In this document: positions 1-10,653 of the stretch, in pieces
How the letters are laid out: the number at the start of each line of letters is the position of its first letter
Numbering within the stretch: the stretch's first letter is position 1
NCBI GenBank assembly: GCA_022385755.1
Contig: MU278354.1
Span: 1,008,805 to 1,072,804, forward strand
Length of the DNA stretch: 64,000 bases
Origin: Trametopsis cervina
Taxonomy: Eukaryota; Basidiomycota; Agaricomycetes; Polyporales; Irpicaceae
Direction of reading: 5' to 3'
Position numbers and translations under genes: made by a program
The notes under the pieces: model-generated
What the model was told of the DNA's origin: nothing
What the model saw: only the letters and a program-made list of their open reading frames with translations
Databases searched by the model: none

Positions 1-490
1 AGCTCATTTTAGGACGTCTGTCTGTCGTATTTACTGCCTGAGTATCCTCCCGACGGGTTCCTTGTTCGTCTTCCGACTTTCTAGCGTCATAGGCGCTCTG
101 ACACTCGAAATTAACATGGACGTCAACCAGAGCTACACGGCGGATTATGTCTGCAGTCTCCAAATCACTTATCGCGGTGCTAAAGATGCCATAATTGCGC
201 ACAGGACAGGGGAGCTTGGCAGGATCCTTTGATATGACCTCGATGACGAACGACGGACAACAATCAGCTTGGGATACAGCTGCCGCCTGCAAAAACAAAG
301 GGCGATCAGTCGATAACCTCGGATACTAGAGAATGATACTGACAAAAGGTTCGCCCATGGCCATCGCAACTACATCGTCCTGAGGGACAGCGGAGAAATC
401 GACACGGGGGGCATGTTGGCCGTTCACCGCAGGCAGGAACGCGTCCAGAAACTCATGGATAGGAATTGGAGGAGGGTGATGCAATACCAT
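1..490 (-). CDS. FunK1-type fungal protein kinase, N-terminal part (cut by left window edge)
   Basis: This is the amino-terminal half of a gene that runs off the left edge. The proposed start at 490 opens with PPIPIHEFLDAFLPAV, followed by a VDFSAVP block. That layout is the usual opening of the FunK1 (Pkinase_fungal) family, expanded in agaricomycetes. An intron with a GTCAGT donor at 343 and a TTTGCAG acceptor at 287 joins GEPF to AAAVSQ. The second exon stays open to the window edge, with a FVIEVISKD stretch and a DVHVNFEC strand, as in the pre-kinase domain of this family. The catalytic part lies outside the window. An upstream ATG at 688 in the same frame is possible. The gene is a tandem paralogue of the copy at 1034-2234. 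Substrate and function are unknown for this family; assignment rests on recalled family resemblance. Confidence 0.5.
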
Positions 491-1033
491 CTGGAGAGAC
501 AAGTGCCAACAAGGCACGAGAAGATTGAAGTTGAACGATGAGAAGGACGACTCGAGACACTGTCTCGTATTCTCGTATACTGGCGTCGTGCGCCAGTGGT
601 CAGTAACGCAACGTGGCAAAGGCGAGCATACTGCGCTCACATCGCGTGTTAGTGTGAGCGTGGTCGACTTGCGGAAGGGTGTAGTCACGGACGCTTTATG
701 CAGTACGTCCAGTGTAGTGGTCGATGTACTGGATCAAACTCGAGATTTGCTAAAACGGGACAACGTCGTAGCTCCGCTGCGGATTTCGTAATCCGATGCG
801 ATCTTGAGAATCAATCCCAGCAATGAAAGGACTGGCATTCGTATCTACAATTTCTGCATCATACATAGTACGAGACGTGTATACAATATCATCTCTATCT
901 GGTTCTCCGGAGCCGGGTGACCACTTGAATCAAAGTGTTAGGATCTGCATCGAATACTTGACATGTTCGCGGATAAGGTTGGCTACAGTTGTAGTTGTCG
1001 AGCAAAAGTCCAGCAGCAGTTGCGGGGTCCAGG
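491..1033. other. Intergenic spacer with the upstream half of a tandem duplication
   Basis: Lies between the two FunK1-related copies. About 570-790 resembles about 2340-2530 base by base (shared words include gtccagtgt/gtccggtgt, tgtactgg and aaaacggga). It is the equivalent upstream region of the second copy. I see no independent gene here. Confidence 0.5.
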
Positions 1034-2234
1034 TCACGAGAAGCCATCGCGCACAGCGTACCCTCTCACCTTGGGGGGCAGAAGACGCGCATAACGGGTG
1101 AAGCGTTCGCCCATCCACGGTTGCACAACCGGTATACTCCTCAGCTCCCCCTGCGGATACTGCCTTTCAACCGCGCCGTCGTCCTCGGGCCAGTCTACAC
1201 TCGCGAGGGCCTTGTCGAAGATTTCCAGGATACCCGTGACGTCCTTCGGCTGTTCCGTTGCTTCATCGAACGGATTGTAGTCGCTTATGACGTTGGAAAA
1301 AGTGCGTATCACCCGCGTCATGGGCTGGCTCTCAAAAATGGCCATGCTCTTCCTGTCGAATGTGAGAGCAGAGAATTTGAACACTCCACCGACACGAACG
1401 ATGACGCCGTCTGTGATTTGCTCCTCATGCTCGTCAAAAAGTAGCAAATTGGGGTACCCGGAGGATCTGCGATAGTAGTGGATTGCCGTGTAGTAGAGCA
1501 CCCAGAAGCACGATTCGACGTCGTCGATAATGCCGTGGGCTTTCGTCGACGGCCATTCTCTGAGAGTCTTAATCGGAAAAAACTGCCAGATGCCCTACAA
1601 CAGATCAATGAACGGATATAAATAGGATCATGGGGAGAATCTTACCATGATGTAAGTGTTAAGCGGTATTGTGATGGCAGAATCGCAGTCGTCTACGGGG
1701 CCTTCAAACTTTGCAATCAGCATGTTGCTGCCAGTGTTCACACCCAGATGTAACAGATCGCGCGTCCCAGATGACCGCAGACCTGCTGAGTCGAATGAGT
1801 GAGTAAGACACCGCGGCACATAGGCTGCCGCAAACAAACTGTGATACGCGCGACGCACCTTGCAAAACTTCCCTTATCGCGCGTATCAGCCGCTTCGAGT
1901 CTTGCACCGAGTGCACCGGAAGTGCAAGTTGTTGTACAACGCGAGTATGAACGCGCCCTTGAGGACATGCTTGCGGCCAAGAACACTCGTATTGTACGTT
2001 GGCATTGTCCTGCGTCTTCGTACATTGCTTCCTTCCTTCGGGATCACATACATCAATGCCGTTCGCCACATAAGAGAGGGACTGGAAGCCACAACCGGGC
2101 CCGTCACCCTGAAGAACTGCTGAATCGACCGGAGGAGCATGTCGGCCGTCCACCGCGGGGACGAACGCGCCTACACACTCGTCAATATGAACTGAACCAA
2201 GAGAGTTGTCAGACATCTTAGAAGAAATGTACAA
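1034..2234 (-). pseudogene. FunK1-type kinase-like copy, internally deleted and lacking catalytic residues
   Basis: The kinase C-lobe is recognisable. GIWQFF (exon starting at 1594), then HGIIDDVESCFWVLYY, is the FunK1 version of subdomains VIII-IX. An intron at 1595-1645 precedes it, and another at about 1800-1861 follows IRAIREVLQ. The N-terminus near 2190-2060 (AFVPAVDGRHAPPVD) matches the upstream copy's AFLPAVNGQHAPRVD. Only about 30 codons separate it from the LIRAIREVL helix, where intact family members have several hundred residues, so the pre-kinase domain and N-lobe appear deleted. The segment that should carry HRDxSxxN reads LHLGVNTGSNML, without the catalytic Asp. The end at 1034 is the first in-frame stop. 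It could be a transcribed pseudokinase rather than a dead gene; exon borders in the 5' half are uncertain. Confidence 0.5.
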
Positions 2235-2944
2235 ACACGCCAGAAGGAGGTCGAAGTTCGGATGTTGCGAAGGATGACTCGGGGTTTTGTCTCGTACACT
2301 GCTGTGGCCAACTGAGCCGAGCGCTGGACATCAATAATGCGTCATAGCAAAGACATAGCGAACAAACTTACATCGCGTGGTAGTGTAAACGTTGTTGACT
2401 TGTGGAAGAATGCAGTAGCAGATACTTTGTACGTCCGGTGTGGCGGTCAATGTACTGGTTGGGAGTTGAAACTCAACATTTGCCAAAACGGGATGAGTAG
2501 ATGTTGTACCTCCGCTTCGCGACCACGTGATCTTTGAAGGCCACTCCAATAGATCCCATACATGGTTGGTCGACGTGCTCGCGCGATTGAAAGCATTCCC
2601 ATTCATTTGTGCGGAGCGCTAGACCTGCTCATACAGACACTGGTTTGCACTTGCGGAGAAACGCGCCTCGGATCAGCGTCCGTCTCGCTACTTTCTTACA
2701 TCACACCCAGAGGACAGTCAGGAAGATCCAATCCGGGCGACCGCACACCCAGAAACACATCTACAAGATGTACATTCAACAATGCATTCGAGAACATAAT
2801 ATACGTGCAGAGCATTGATACACAGTCGCTGAGAGCAGGCAGTACACACTCGCCGGTTACAAACAACAGATTATTTACTTACTCTAACTTATTCAGATGG
2901 GAGAACAAAAGAAAAGAACGAAGATACAACAACGCATAGCGCGT
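2235..2944. other. Spacer upstream of the FunK1-like copy
   Basis: Holds the second half of the tandem duplication (about 2340-2530, similar to 570-790). The rest, from about 2610, looks non-coding up to the end of the PHD gene. A short minus-strand open frame at 2331-2606 lies in the duplicated part; because its counterpart at 570-790 is not conserved as an open frame, I do not call it a gene. Confidence 0.4.
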
Positions 2945-5086
2945 TCAGCTCAAGGCGCTGCGGCTATGCGTCCTATCGATGCTCCCCTTGCCGAACAGCG
3001 GCGACCGCGACCTGCCAAATCCCGGAATAGAAGTCGAACGCGCTGCCAAGGGAGACTCCTGCAGCGCACGCGCCGCATAAACATGTTTGTCGGGCTTGAC
3101 CTGGGATCGTCGCACAGGCGAGTCGTCGTACGGAGGGCGGAACGGGCTAGACTCGTCGTGCGGTGTGTCGAACGCCCAAGGCGCCAACGGTTTCTTGGAG
3201 GGTCGAGACGGTGTCTGTAGTGCGGATGCGCGGGTGCCCCAGAATGCAGAAGGCATCGGAGTCGCGAACGGACCGCTGAAGTGCATCCCCCGCGAGGGCG
3301 TCGACAGCGGATCGAACGAGTCCTCGAGCAGCGTATAAGTCTTTGGCGTATCGTACACTCGCGAGGCGCGATGTCCAGTAGACGGCGTTTCCGGCCCTAC
3401 CTGACTGGACGAGTCATCCCATGACGAACGGGAGGATAGCTGCGGGACGAAATCTGACCCGCGAACGGGTGTCTTCGGTATGCGGGACGCGTGCCAGGGT
3501 ATCCCTGGGGGAGATTCCTGTATGGCCCCTTGAAAAAACAGAGGATCGCGTCTTGTCTTTGACACGGGTCGGTCGTCAGTGGGCACAAACGTAGGTGAAG
3601 ACGACCGAGCGTTCGGGATGCCGAGACAGTCTGCGCAAAACCATGGATCTTCTTCCTTGCCGAGCATCGATATGTCGCTGATCCCGATGCACTCCAGGTG
3701 GTACCACTCCTTGCAGTCGTCACATTGCACTAGCTCCCGCCCATCGTCTCTTCCTCGACATATGCAGACGACTTCTTCCAGTTCTTGCCGTCGCCGAGAG
3801 GCTAGCGCCCGAACAGACCGCTTCGACAACAAAGCAGCACGAGCATCTGCAGGATCACTCGGGTAGTACACGCGACGGCGCGACGATGGTGTTTGGGGCT
3901 GCTCGCCAACGTTTGATGCAAGTGGTACCATCTTGCCCCGACCCGTGCGCTGAGGTGGATCCACTAAGTCAGCCGAAGGAAGACCAAGAGACTGATTCTC
4001 TTCCTCGTCCTCATCGCTCTCTCGTTCGAGGTACCGCTCTATCCACTTCAACTTCCGCTCTTGCTCCTTCTGCGCGGTCTCCTCACGCTCATGAGCACGC
4101 ATTGACCAAGGAAACGCTTGATCCAGCCAATTCGGGCGGCCGGTTTCCACGTCCTCGTGAAGATCATTGGGCTGATGACGTCTCCGAGACGGACTGTCAT
4201 GAACACCACCGCGCTTTCGACGAGGGTTGCCGCGCTTTTTCGAGGGCGACTCTGTCGACTGCGGCGGTGTGACCTCCGGGACCTGATCCAGTAGAACTCT
4301 CCCATGTCCTTCCAATTCGACAGGGTACAGTGTTTTACGTGACCCGAGAGTGTTGTGCTCTCCAAACGCGGCTAATCGTCTTCGTTTGCGTAGCTCTTGT
4401 TCACTGAATACTATGTCCGGCTCTTCTTTTGCACCAGGCGTTTGCGGAGGAGGTTGCTGCCCTGGAGTAGCATGTTGTAACCACTCCACAGCACGCTGAG
4501 AGAGGGCGGACTTCCCGCCGGCTTGAGGCGTGCTGGGCTCACCATAAGCTGGTGCTAAGCCGTAGGTAGGATAACCGCCAGCGAGTAGACTCTGTTCGAA
4601 GCTTTCTTCGGACGTTTCCTGAAACAGTGCCAGCCGCCGTCCCTTCACCGGACTGTCCATGACACCAAGACTGGGAATGATGTTCTCGCGATCACCGCCG
4701 TCATCGTCTAAATCAGACATCGGCCGCTTAGTGCGCTTCAGATAGTCCGGTCTACGAGCTTCCGTATCTTGCAGTAATGCAGCTTGCTCTGCCGCAAGCT
4801 GTAGACGTATCCTGGTGATTTCACTGCCTCCAATACGCTGCGGTATAGGAGCTGGTAGAGGCGGCGGAGTTTTTGCCTGGCGGTACAAGTCTTCGGCATC
4901 TATGGGGCTTGCAGCAGGATGATCAGGTGAATGCCCCGAGAGCCCGATATTGGGAGTACGCCGTTCCGACTTATCAACAAACGGGGAGGAGAGGACAGAT
5001 GAATTGGAAAGATTCAGAGAACGGGGTGAAGGGGTAGAAAGTGGAGAGAGCCGTGACATAGTGTCTAGAGCACTCATGTTTTCCAT
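2945..5086 (-). CDS. PHD-finger nuclear protein, single exon, 713 aa
   Basis: An uninterrupted frame encodes 713 residues, unusual here because nearly all neighbours have introns. Residues about 439-489 form one PHD zinc finger in Cys4-His-Cys3 order: CICRGRDDG, then CDDCKEWYHLEC, then WFCADC. PHD fingers usually read histone H3 tails, often K4 methylation; the aromatic WYHLEC core is intact. The remainder is low-complexity, rich in Ser/Pro/Arg, with many SP and TP sites in the N-terminal 230 residues. Basic KKRGNPRRKR-type clusters near 283-303 could be nuclear localisation signals. A charged helix with an acidic run (ESDEDEEE) sits at about 340-363. No SET, bromo or other catalytic domain is visible, so it is probably an adaptor of a chromatin complex. 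The precise complex cannot be read from the sequence. Confidence 0.85.
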   Translation of the reverse strand: MENMSALDTMSRLSPLSTPSPRSLNLSNSSVLSSPFVDKSERRTPNIGLSGHSPDHPAASPIDAEDLYRQAKTPPPLPAPIPQRIGGSEITRIRLQLAAEQAALLQDTEARRPDYLKRTKRPMSDLDDDGGDRENIIPSLGVMDSPVKGRRLALFQETSEESFEQSLLAGGYPTYGLAPAYGEPSTPQAGGKSALSQRAVEWLQHATPGQQPPPQTPGAKEEPDIVFSEQELRKRRRLAAFGEHNTLGSRKTLYPVELEGHGRVLLDQVPEVTPPQSTESPSKKRGNPRRKRGGVHDSPSRRRHQPNDLHEDVETGRPNWLDQAFPWSMRAHEREETAQKEQERKLKWIERYLERESDEDEEENQSLGLPSADLVDPPQRTGRGKMVPLASNVGEQPQTPSSRRRVYYPSDPADARAALLSKRSVRALASRRRQELEEVVCICRGRDDGRELVQCDDCKEWYHLECIGISDISMLGKEEDPWFCADCLGIPNARSSSPTFVPTDDRPVSKTRRDPLFFQGAIQESPPGIPWHASRIPKTPVRGSDFVPQLSSRSSWDDSSSQVGPETPSTGHRASRVYDTPKTYTLLEDSFDPLSTPSRGMHFSGPFATPMPSAFWGTRASALQTPSRPSKKPLAPWAFDTPHDESSPFRPPYDDSPVRRSQVKPDKHVYAARALQESPLAARSTSIPGFGRSRSPLFGKGSIDRTHSRSALS

Positions 5087-6518
5087 TGCGCTACGGTTGT
5101 GTTAGGCAACCTTTAACCACATTTCAGTGACATTTCACGTACGTTGTGAACTGGCTGTTGCGGTTTGGTGTACTCGGGAACAGCGAGGAGCTCCTATGAG
5201 GGGGTAAGCCTCAGTGTTCATCGATCGATAGAGTTGTTACGTACGCCACAGATGACCTCGACTTTCGCACGAACGCAGGGCTGTCGCCACAGTGAGCGAC
5301 TGCGGTGATATGATCTGCAGCAACCACTCACCTAGACTCCGGCGTAATCAGCGATGTCGATGACTGAGTGCGGTCGCTGAACGGGGCAAGATATCAGCTC
5401 TGTCCGAATCAAGTCATGTATCCGTGCTTACAGAGGTGAGGGTGAGCGTTTGCCCGCTACGAGGTTTGTACGAGAGCCACGCGAACTACAAACATAGATT
5501 CAACATTAAATTGAGGAATAGTAGGGCAAAGCTCTCACCTCGCACGGATAGGAGAGCTGTTGCCAAAAGCGAGGGGGTCTACATAGGCGCTGATGTTGTT
5601 CGGGCTGGCGAGTATTAGTCAGTTCTATAATGTCGAGAGTACAACAGCACCAGCAGATCTCGTCAAATGCAGTGAGCTCCGGAGATAGGTATACAACAAA
5701 CTAGTTGTTGTTTGGATAAACCAGCTACAGAGAGGGAACAATCACTGGGTAGTCTCGCACGAAGTCAGATGTGAAAGCACGGATTTAGTTGCAATAATCA
5801 AGGGACCATTGGCCCCAGTGTCCCTCAGGCGGCCATAACCATAATGACAGACGTAACACTCACCTCTGAGGTGTAGGTAGATGAGCGATAGGTTCTGCTC
5901 TCCGTATCGGTGAACCATGCCACAACCGCCCCTCCTCTTCCGCATCCATGGCTGTCTTCCCAGGACTCTTATTGCCTGTAGCAATAGGCATGTTGTCCGT
6001 GCTCTTATCAGCATCGGGCGAGAGGTGTGAATGAGTGATATGAGACGAGGGTTGCATGGACGATGACCCAGGAAGCCCAGAGTCGGGTAGGTTGTTCACA
6101 GTTGAGTTGAACATGTGAGCCGATAAATGTTGCGCCGAATTGGTTGGGGGTGATGCGTGGTTAAAATCAATGGTGGTTTTGAACGAAGGTCAGTAAGAAG
6201 AGCGCAAGGGGGAAGCAAAGTCCAAATTCGTAAAGAAATCGTAGCTAGAAGGTTTCGCGAGTGGTGTTAAGGAGAGAAATGGCCTGAAGAGCAAAAGGTG
6301 AGCCCGTGTGCGAGCTCGATTGAACATAATGCAATCGTGGGAAGACATATATTACGTAAGCACACTGAGCTATCTGACTTGCCGCCACTCTGAGAGTCTC
6401 AGATTCTCATGATCTATGTGAGTGGTTCAGGTTATGCACGAAACCTACACTACATGCCACAGACTGACAGGACATGCCTTCATTACCTTGTGCTCTGACA
6501 GAAACGATAACTTGAAAA
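5087..6518. other. Long intergenic region between PHD gene and DNMT2 gene
   Basis: Serves as upstream region of both divergent genes. Its only coding candidate is the short minus-strand frame at 5860-6114 listed separately. I see no repeat, RNA gene or transposon remnant in the rest. Confidence 0.5.
5860..6114 (-). CDS. Possible small unrecognised protein
   Basis: An 84-codon frame starts at 6114 (MFNSTVNNLPDSG) and ends in the sequence CAGAG followed by GTGAGTGTT at about 5866, a good splice donor. That suggests it continues into a second exon. A pyrimidine-rich acceptor (ccctctctgtag) lies near 5730 and would add about 35 codons to a stop near 5630. The predicted peptide is hydrophilic, rich in Ser/His/Asp, with SPGKTAMDAEEEGRLWHGSP in the middle. 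No domain or signal peptide is recognised. Composition and the donor site are the only support; it may be a chance frame. Confidence 0.3.
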   Translation of the reverse strand: MFNSTVNNLPDSGLPGSSSMQPSSHITHSHLSPDADKSTDNMPIATGNKSPGKTAMDAEEEGRLWHGSPIRRAEPIAHLPTPQR

Positions 6519-7922
6519 ATGTCGGAAGAAAACGACTCAGCCGTGATGAGGCGCATTCGCGCTGTAGAATTTTACTCAGGCATCGGTAAAGCAATGGCCC
6601 TCATGTACATTCGTTATTGATCAGCTTACGTTCATGAAGGTGGAATGCACCTAGCCCTCAGTCGCAGCATGGTCAGTGGCGCTGTCGTTCATGCCTATGA
6701 TTGGGACCAGGCTGCATGCCAGGTTTACGGCGCAAATTATGGCACAAATCCAGTTGAACGAGTGAGCGTGTTCATCCTTGTTTCTCAACAGTCCTAATCC
6801 TTTTTTAATTTCTGGTGGGAAGTAGCGCGACATATCTGCGCTCTCCGGAAATGAATTAGCAGGCTTCGACGCCGATTTATGGCTACTCTCACCTTCTTGC
6901 CAGCCGTATACAGTGTTGAACCCTCTAGCAAAAGGAGCCGAAGACCCCCGCGCACAGTCATTCATCCATTTGATGGAAGACGCCTTGCCTGAATTGGCCG
7001 CCTTAGGCAAAGAACCCAAATACATGTTGATAGAAAACGTGGCTGGATTTGAGGTAAGGCTCTCGGATACGCGCTGTATTCTCATTCCAAACGTACCTTG
7101 AAAAGACCTCAAGCACAAGACTGCGAGTTCTTAGCACCCTCAAAGCCTTGGGCTACGCCACCGCCGAGTTTCTACTCACCCCTTTACAATTTGGTATCCC
7201 AAATTCGCGTTTGCGATACTATCTGCTTGCGAAGAAGCTTCCACTAGGTTTTGTAGATAAAGCCTCAGACCTACTACAACGACACATACCTGGATCAGGC
7301 TCGAATTGGGCTGACCCGCGGATAGCGGCAAGTGTGACTACTCTTCCATCTACGAGAGAAGTACGGGACTACCTTGACTTCAGCATGCAGCCCGGGAGTT
7401 TCTCCATCCCAGACAGGGTGTTAGAGAAATGGGGTCGATTATTCGATATCGTACTTCCCTCTTCCCAGAGGACCTGCTGTTTTACTAGAGGTGAGGATTT
7501 TTCCCAAGGGTAGCAGAATATTCGTTGATCGTTTACTCGAAGGATATACCAAACTCGCGGAACGAGCTGGTTCAGTTCTACAAATGAACGAAAAATTAGA
7601 TGTTCGTGCCCATATCTTTGTTCAAGACACCAGTCTAATGGCTATGCCCTCTCAGACTACCACTGTGTTCGATGAATTTCTCCTAGCTCAGAAGATGGGA
7701 GACCCGAACGCTGTCAGGATACTGGATGAGCTGCGCCTACGGTACTTCTCCCCGGACGAATTACTTGGCTTGTTCAACTTCACTATGTCCACAACCGCTC
7801 TCGAATCAGGAAAGCCCTTCGTCTGGCCACAGAATATATCTACCAAGACTCGGTATAAATTGATAGGTAATAGTGTGAATGTACTTGTAGTTTCACAACT
7901 TATAAACTACCTATTTCGATAA
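6519..7922 (+). CDS. DNMT2: DNMT2-type tRNA (cytosine-38-C5) methyltransferase
   Basis: Five exons (6519-6585, 6640-6761, 6826-7053, 7106-7490, 7543-7922) give 393 residues, the usual size for TRDMT1/Dnmt2, which methylates C38 of tRNA-Asp using S-adenosylmethionine. Motif I is FYSGIGGMH, split by the first intron. Motif IV is LSPSCQPYT with the nucleophilic Cys, and motif VI is IENVAGFE. Next come FGIPNSRLRYYLLAK (motif VIII) and the Dnmt2 hallmark CFT in RTCCFTRGY, again split by an intron. Motif X is KLIGNSVNVLVV. The start gives MSEENDSAVMRRIRAVEFYSG. Motif IV reads Pro-Ser-Cys instead of Pro-Pro-Cys, and the usual TRIG that follows is TVLN. It lacks any N-terminal regulatory domain, so it is not a Dnmt1/DIM-2 enzyme. 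Convergent with the alcohol oxidase, 108 bp apart. Confidence 0.92.
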
Positions 7923-8030
7923 TAATCGACATGCGAGTTGAACCAACTGTGCGCATCTTCGCAGCATCGGGCTTGCACAGAAACTATAGTTGCTGCAGCG
8001 CTCGACCCACGAAGGCGACCCGAGCCCTAC

Positions 8031-10581
8031 TCAAATCAGATGGATTCCAAGCTCTTCAGCAATTATAACCGCTGCCTTTTCAGCGATTCCTAGCGCAGTC
8101 GAGTACGTGTTCTGAAGCTGTAGAGTCAGCAGCTGTATAGCTAAAAGCAATACGACATACTGCGGCAACATTGGACGGAGCAATAGACAAGTCCACAACT
8201 TTCAGATTGTCTACGCCATACACGGACAGCCTAGAATCAACGACGCCTCCTTCTTCACGCGGTTTCATGGCGCATGTGCCAAGCTGAAGGGAAAGTTAAG
8301 TTAGACGCAGCAACTGACATATCTCAGCGCACAAGAACGGGTACTGACCGAGTGCCACGCTGTCGCAACTGGCATGATACAGGCATAAGCAAGCGACACA
8401 GCATGATAATTGTGCGGTACAAATTACGCACCGACTTTCCGCACATAATCCTCCACGGCTTTCTCGTCTTCCTCAGTATAATTGATATCGGGGGCATCAA
8501 TCGCCGCAGGCTGAATATGGGCCTTACAGAGTGCCAAACTCGTCCGCGCGAATTGTGGGTGGCCTGACACATACTCCCCGCGATAGCAGGGCATTCGACG
8601 TGCATACTCGCGAGAGCGTTTATATCCCCATTTCAGTAGCTCTAAGTCGTCCTTTCTGGAAGAGCTGTTACATGCTTGCAGTCATCAGAACCTCGAAAAT
8701 AACACGCACTGTTTCAGATAGCCAGTCTCAAACTCAGGAGGAACAGTGAGGTCCGTGCCCGAGCGGATATGCACAAAACCGTGTGAGGAGGGATGCTCGA
8801 CGAAATATACCATGTTGAAGAACTTGTCGGAAGAAGCGGAGGGTGGGTCTCCGATAAACCTGAGGCACAAAAAGTAAGTAAGCTTTGGTTCGGTCAGATT
8901 AATCTGGACATACGCAGACAGGGTCCCTATCCACAATGCTGGTTTGTCCGGTTTTGCGGCGTAATACGAGTTCCATTTTTTCGTGAAGTTGGGCCCGATA
9001 TCTTTCAACTCTTCTGGAAAAGGCCTGAGTTTGATGCCAGCTTCAAGCGCACTGTCTGTTGTATAAGTGGGGTGGGTATACTACGGGCACTGGAGGATCC
9101 GCACTTGGATGACATCAATCCTTTCCCATTCTGTTTCCATTGCTCGGAATGTACTAGAACAACCTTTAATTGAGTGCGCACCAACAAATTCTGAACACTT
9201 ACCGTCCAAGGCAGGTTGCTGATTCCTGACTATGGGATCTATAGTCTCCGAGTCCACACTAGCGAGATAGGGGGAAAATATTACTTGATGATCTTGGGTC
9301 CAGGCGTTACGCTTTGTCTTCCTCAAGGAGAAAGGGGTATTTGCATACCTTGGTAATTCTCGCCAACACCTGGAAGTTCTACAAGTGGCTGTATTTCGTA
9401 CTTCTCGAGAACAGCTTTCGAACCAATGCCGGACCGTTCGAGGATAGCCGGGGACCCGAACGACCCGCTAGACAGGACGACCAGACGTTTTGCTCGAGCC
9501 ACGTGGACTTCCGGAGAGGAAGCACCAGGATATACACGCGGGTTCTGTACGTACTCAATGCCAATCGCACGTTTGTCCCTGTCCAAGATTTAGTCATGGA
9601 AATGGTACCACATGGCTAACGTAGAGCGCACTCAAATAAAACGCGGCGAACGAGGTGTCCCACAACCAGAGTGAGATTCGGACGTTGCTTGTCGTATATG
9701 AAGTGGTGTGGCACATCAGATCTTCGACCTTCGTTAGCACTAACCCAGCTAGGCCATCTCTACAACGAGTGTTAATCGAAATAACTCTAACTCTGATGTG
9801 GTTTGTGTACGATGGACAATCGGGGAACTTACGCCATGCGCGTTCACTGTCACAAAGTCGTTGGGGTCGTCGGTTACTCCTCGCTTCGCATCGTATTTCG
9901 GTCCTGTAGACAGGAAGTCCTGGCCGATATTGGTGAACGCACCGCCGTACGAAACTTTGAGAGGGCCAGAGTAGCCATGAAGAGAGAGATTTCCGGAAGT
10001 GACCTCGTACGTTTCCGTCTGCGTGTGTGAACTCAGTGAGAGACCGTGTGACAATGAGAGGAGCAAACCTTTTTCAGGAGGGGCATCATGTTCTTCGAAC
10101 CCCATCCCGGGTTCTTGAAGTCGTCCTCCCAGTCGTCATAGTCAGATGCAGCTGCTCGTGTGTACATCATGACTACCAGGGTGGAGCTGGTTAAACATCT
10201 CATGAGCCGGCAAGGGCATACAAGACTTACAATTCACGCTTGATCCCCCTCCAACACAGTGCCCACAGGGAACAATAGTCTGACGGCCTGCAAGTTCTAC
10301 CTCCGGGTTAGCAACCATGAAAGTCACTGTTGTACTGCTCGGGACTAGATGGGTAAGGTACCGCGCAGGTTGGACGTGCGCCAGATCATTTCTAGTGTGG
10401 GGGCCGGCCTCAACGATGAGTATCTTCAAAGAAGGATCGGCATCTGCGAGACGACTAGCGGTTACACAGGCAGAGGTACCCCCTGTCACAAGGGAGAAGA
10501 GGGTTTAGATAGCTATTATACGTGTAGATGTTACTCACCTCCTGCAAATATGATGTCATATTCGTGCTCTTCAGCAGACAT
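8031..10581 (-). CDS. AOX: Alcohol (methanol) oxidase, GMC flavoprotein
   Basis: FAD-dependent oxidase that turns short primary alcohols into aldehydes plus H2O2; in wood-decay fungi it supplies peroxide from lignin-derived methanol. The start at 10581 gives [15 protein letters not shown], completed over an intron to the dinucleotide-binding [13 protein letters not shown] and IVEAGP. Joining exons gives [19 protein letters not shown] (FAD loop), then [13 protein letters not shown] and FTNIGQDFL, typical of alcohol oxidases rather than aryl-alcohol or glucose oxidases. [26 protein letters not shown] and NGKGLMSS follow. The end carries [21 protein letters not shown] with the catalytic His, and [14 protein letters not shown] with the partner Asn. 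About ten introns; no frameshift found. The C-terminus ends GIHLI, without an SKL-like peroxisomal signal, and there is no obvious signal peptide. Confidence 0.9.
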
Positions 10582-10643
10582 ATCGTTCTGAAGGGGTGTT
10601 GTACTTGGTAGGGAGATACTCGAGCATGTCTGTTGATGCTCGA

Positions 10644-10653
10644 TATTTATATA
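10644..10653 (-). promoter_or_regulatory. TATA box of the alcohol oxidase gene
   Basis: On the minus strand this reads TATATAAATA, about 65-70 bases upstream of the oxidase ATG at 10581. That spacing suits a fungal TATA element with a short 5' leader. Strong TATA boxes are common in highly inducible genes, which fits this enzyme. Confidence 0.5.
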
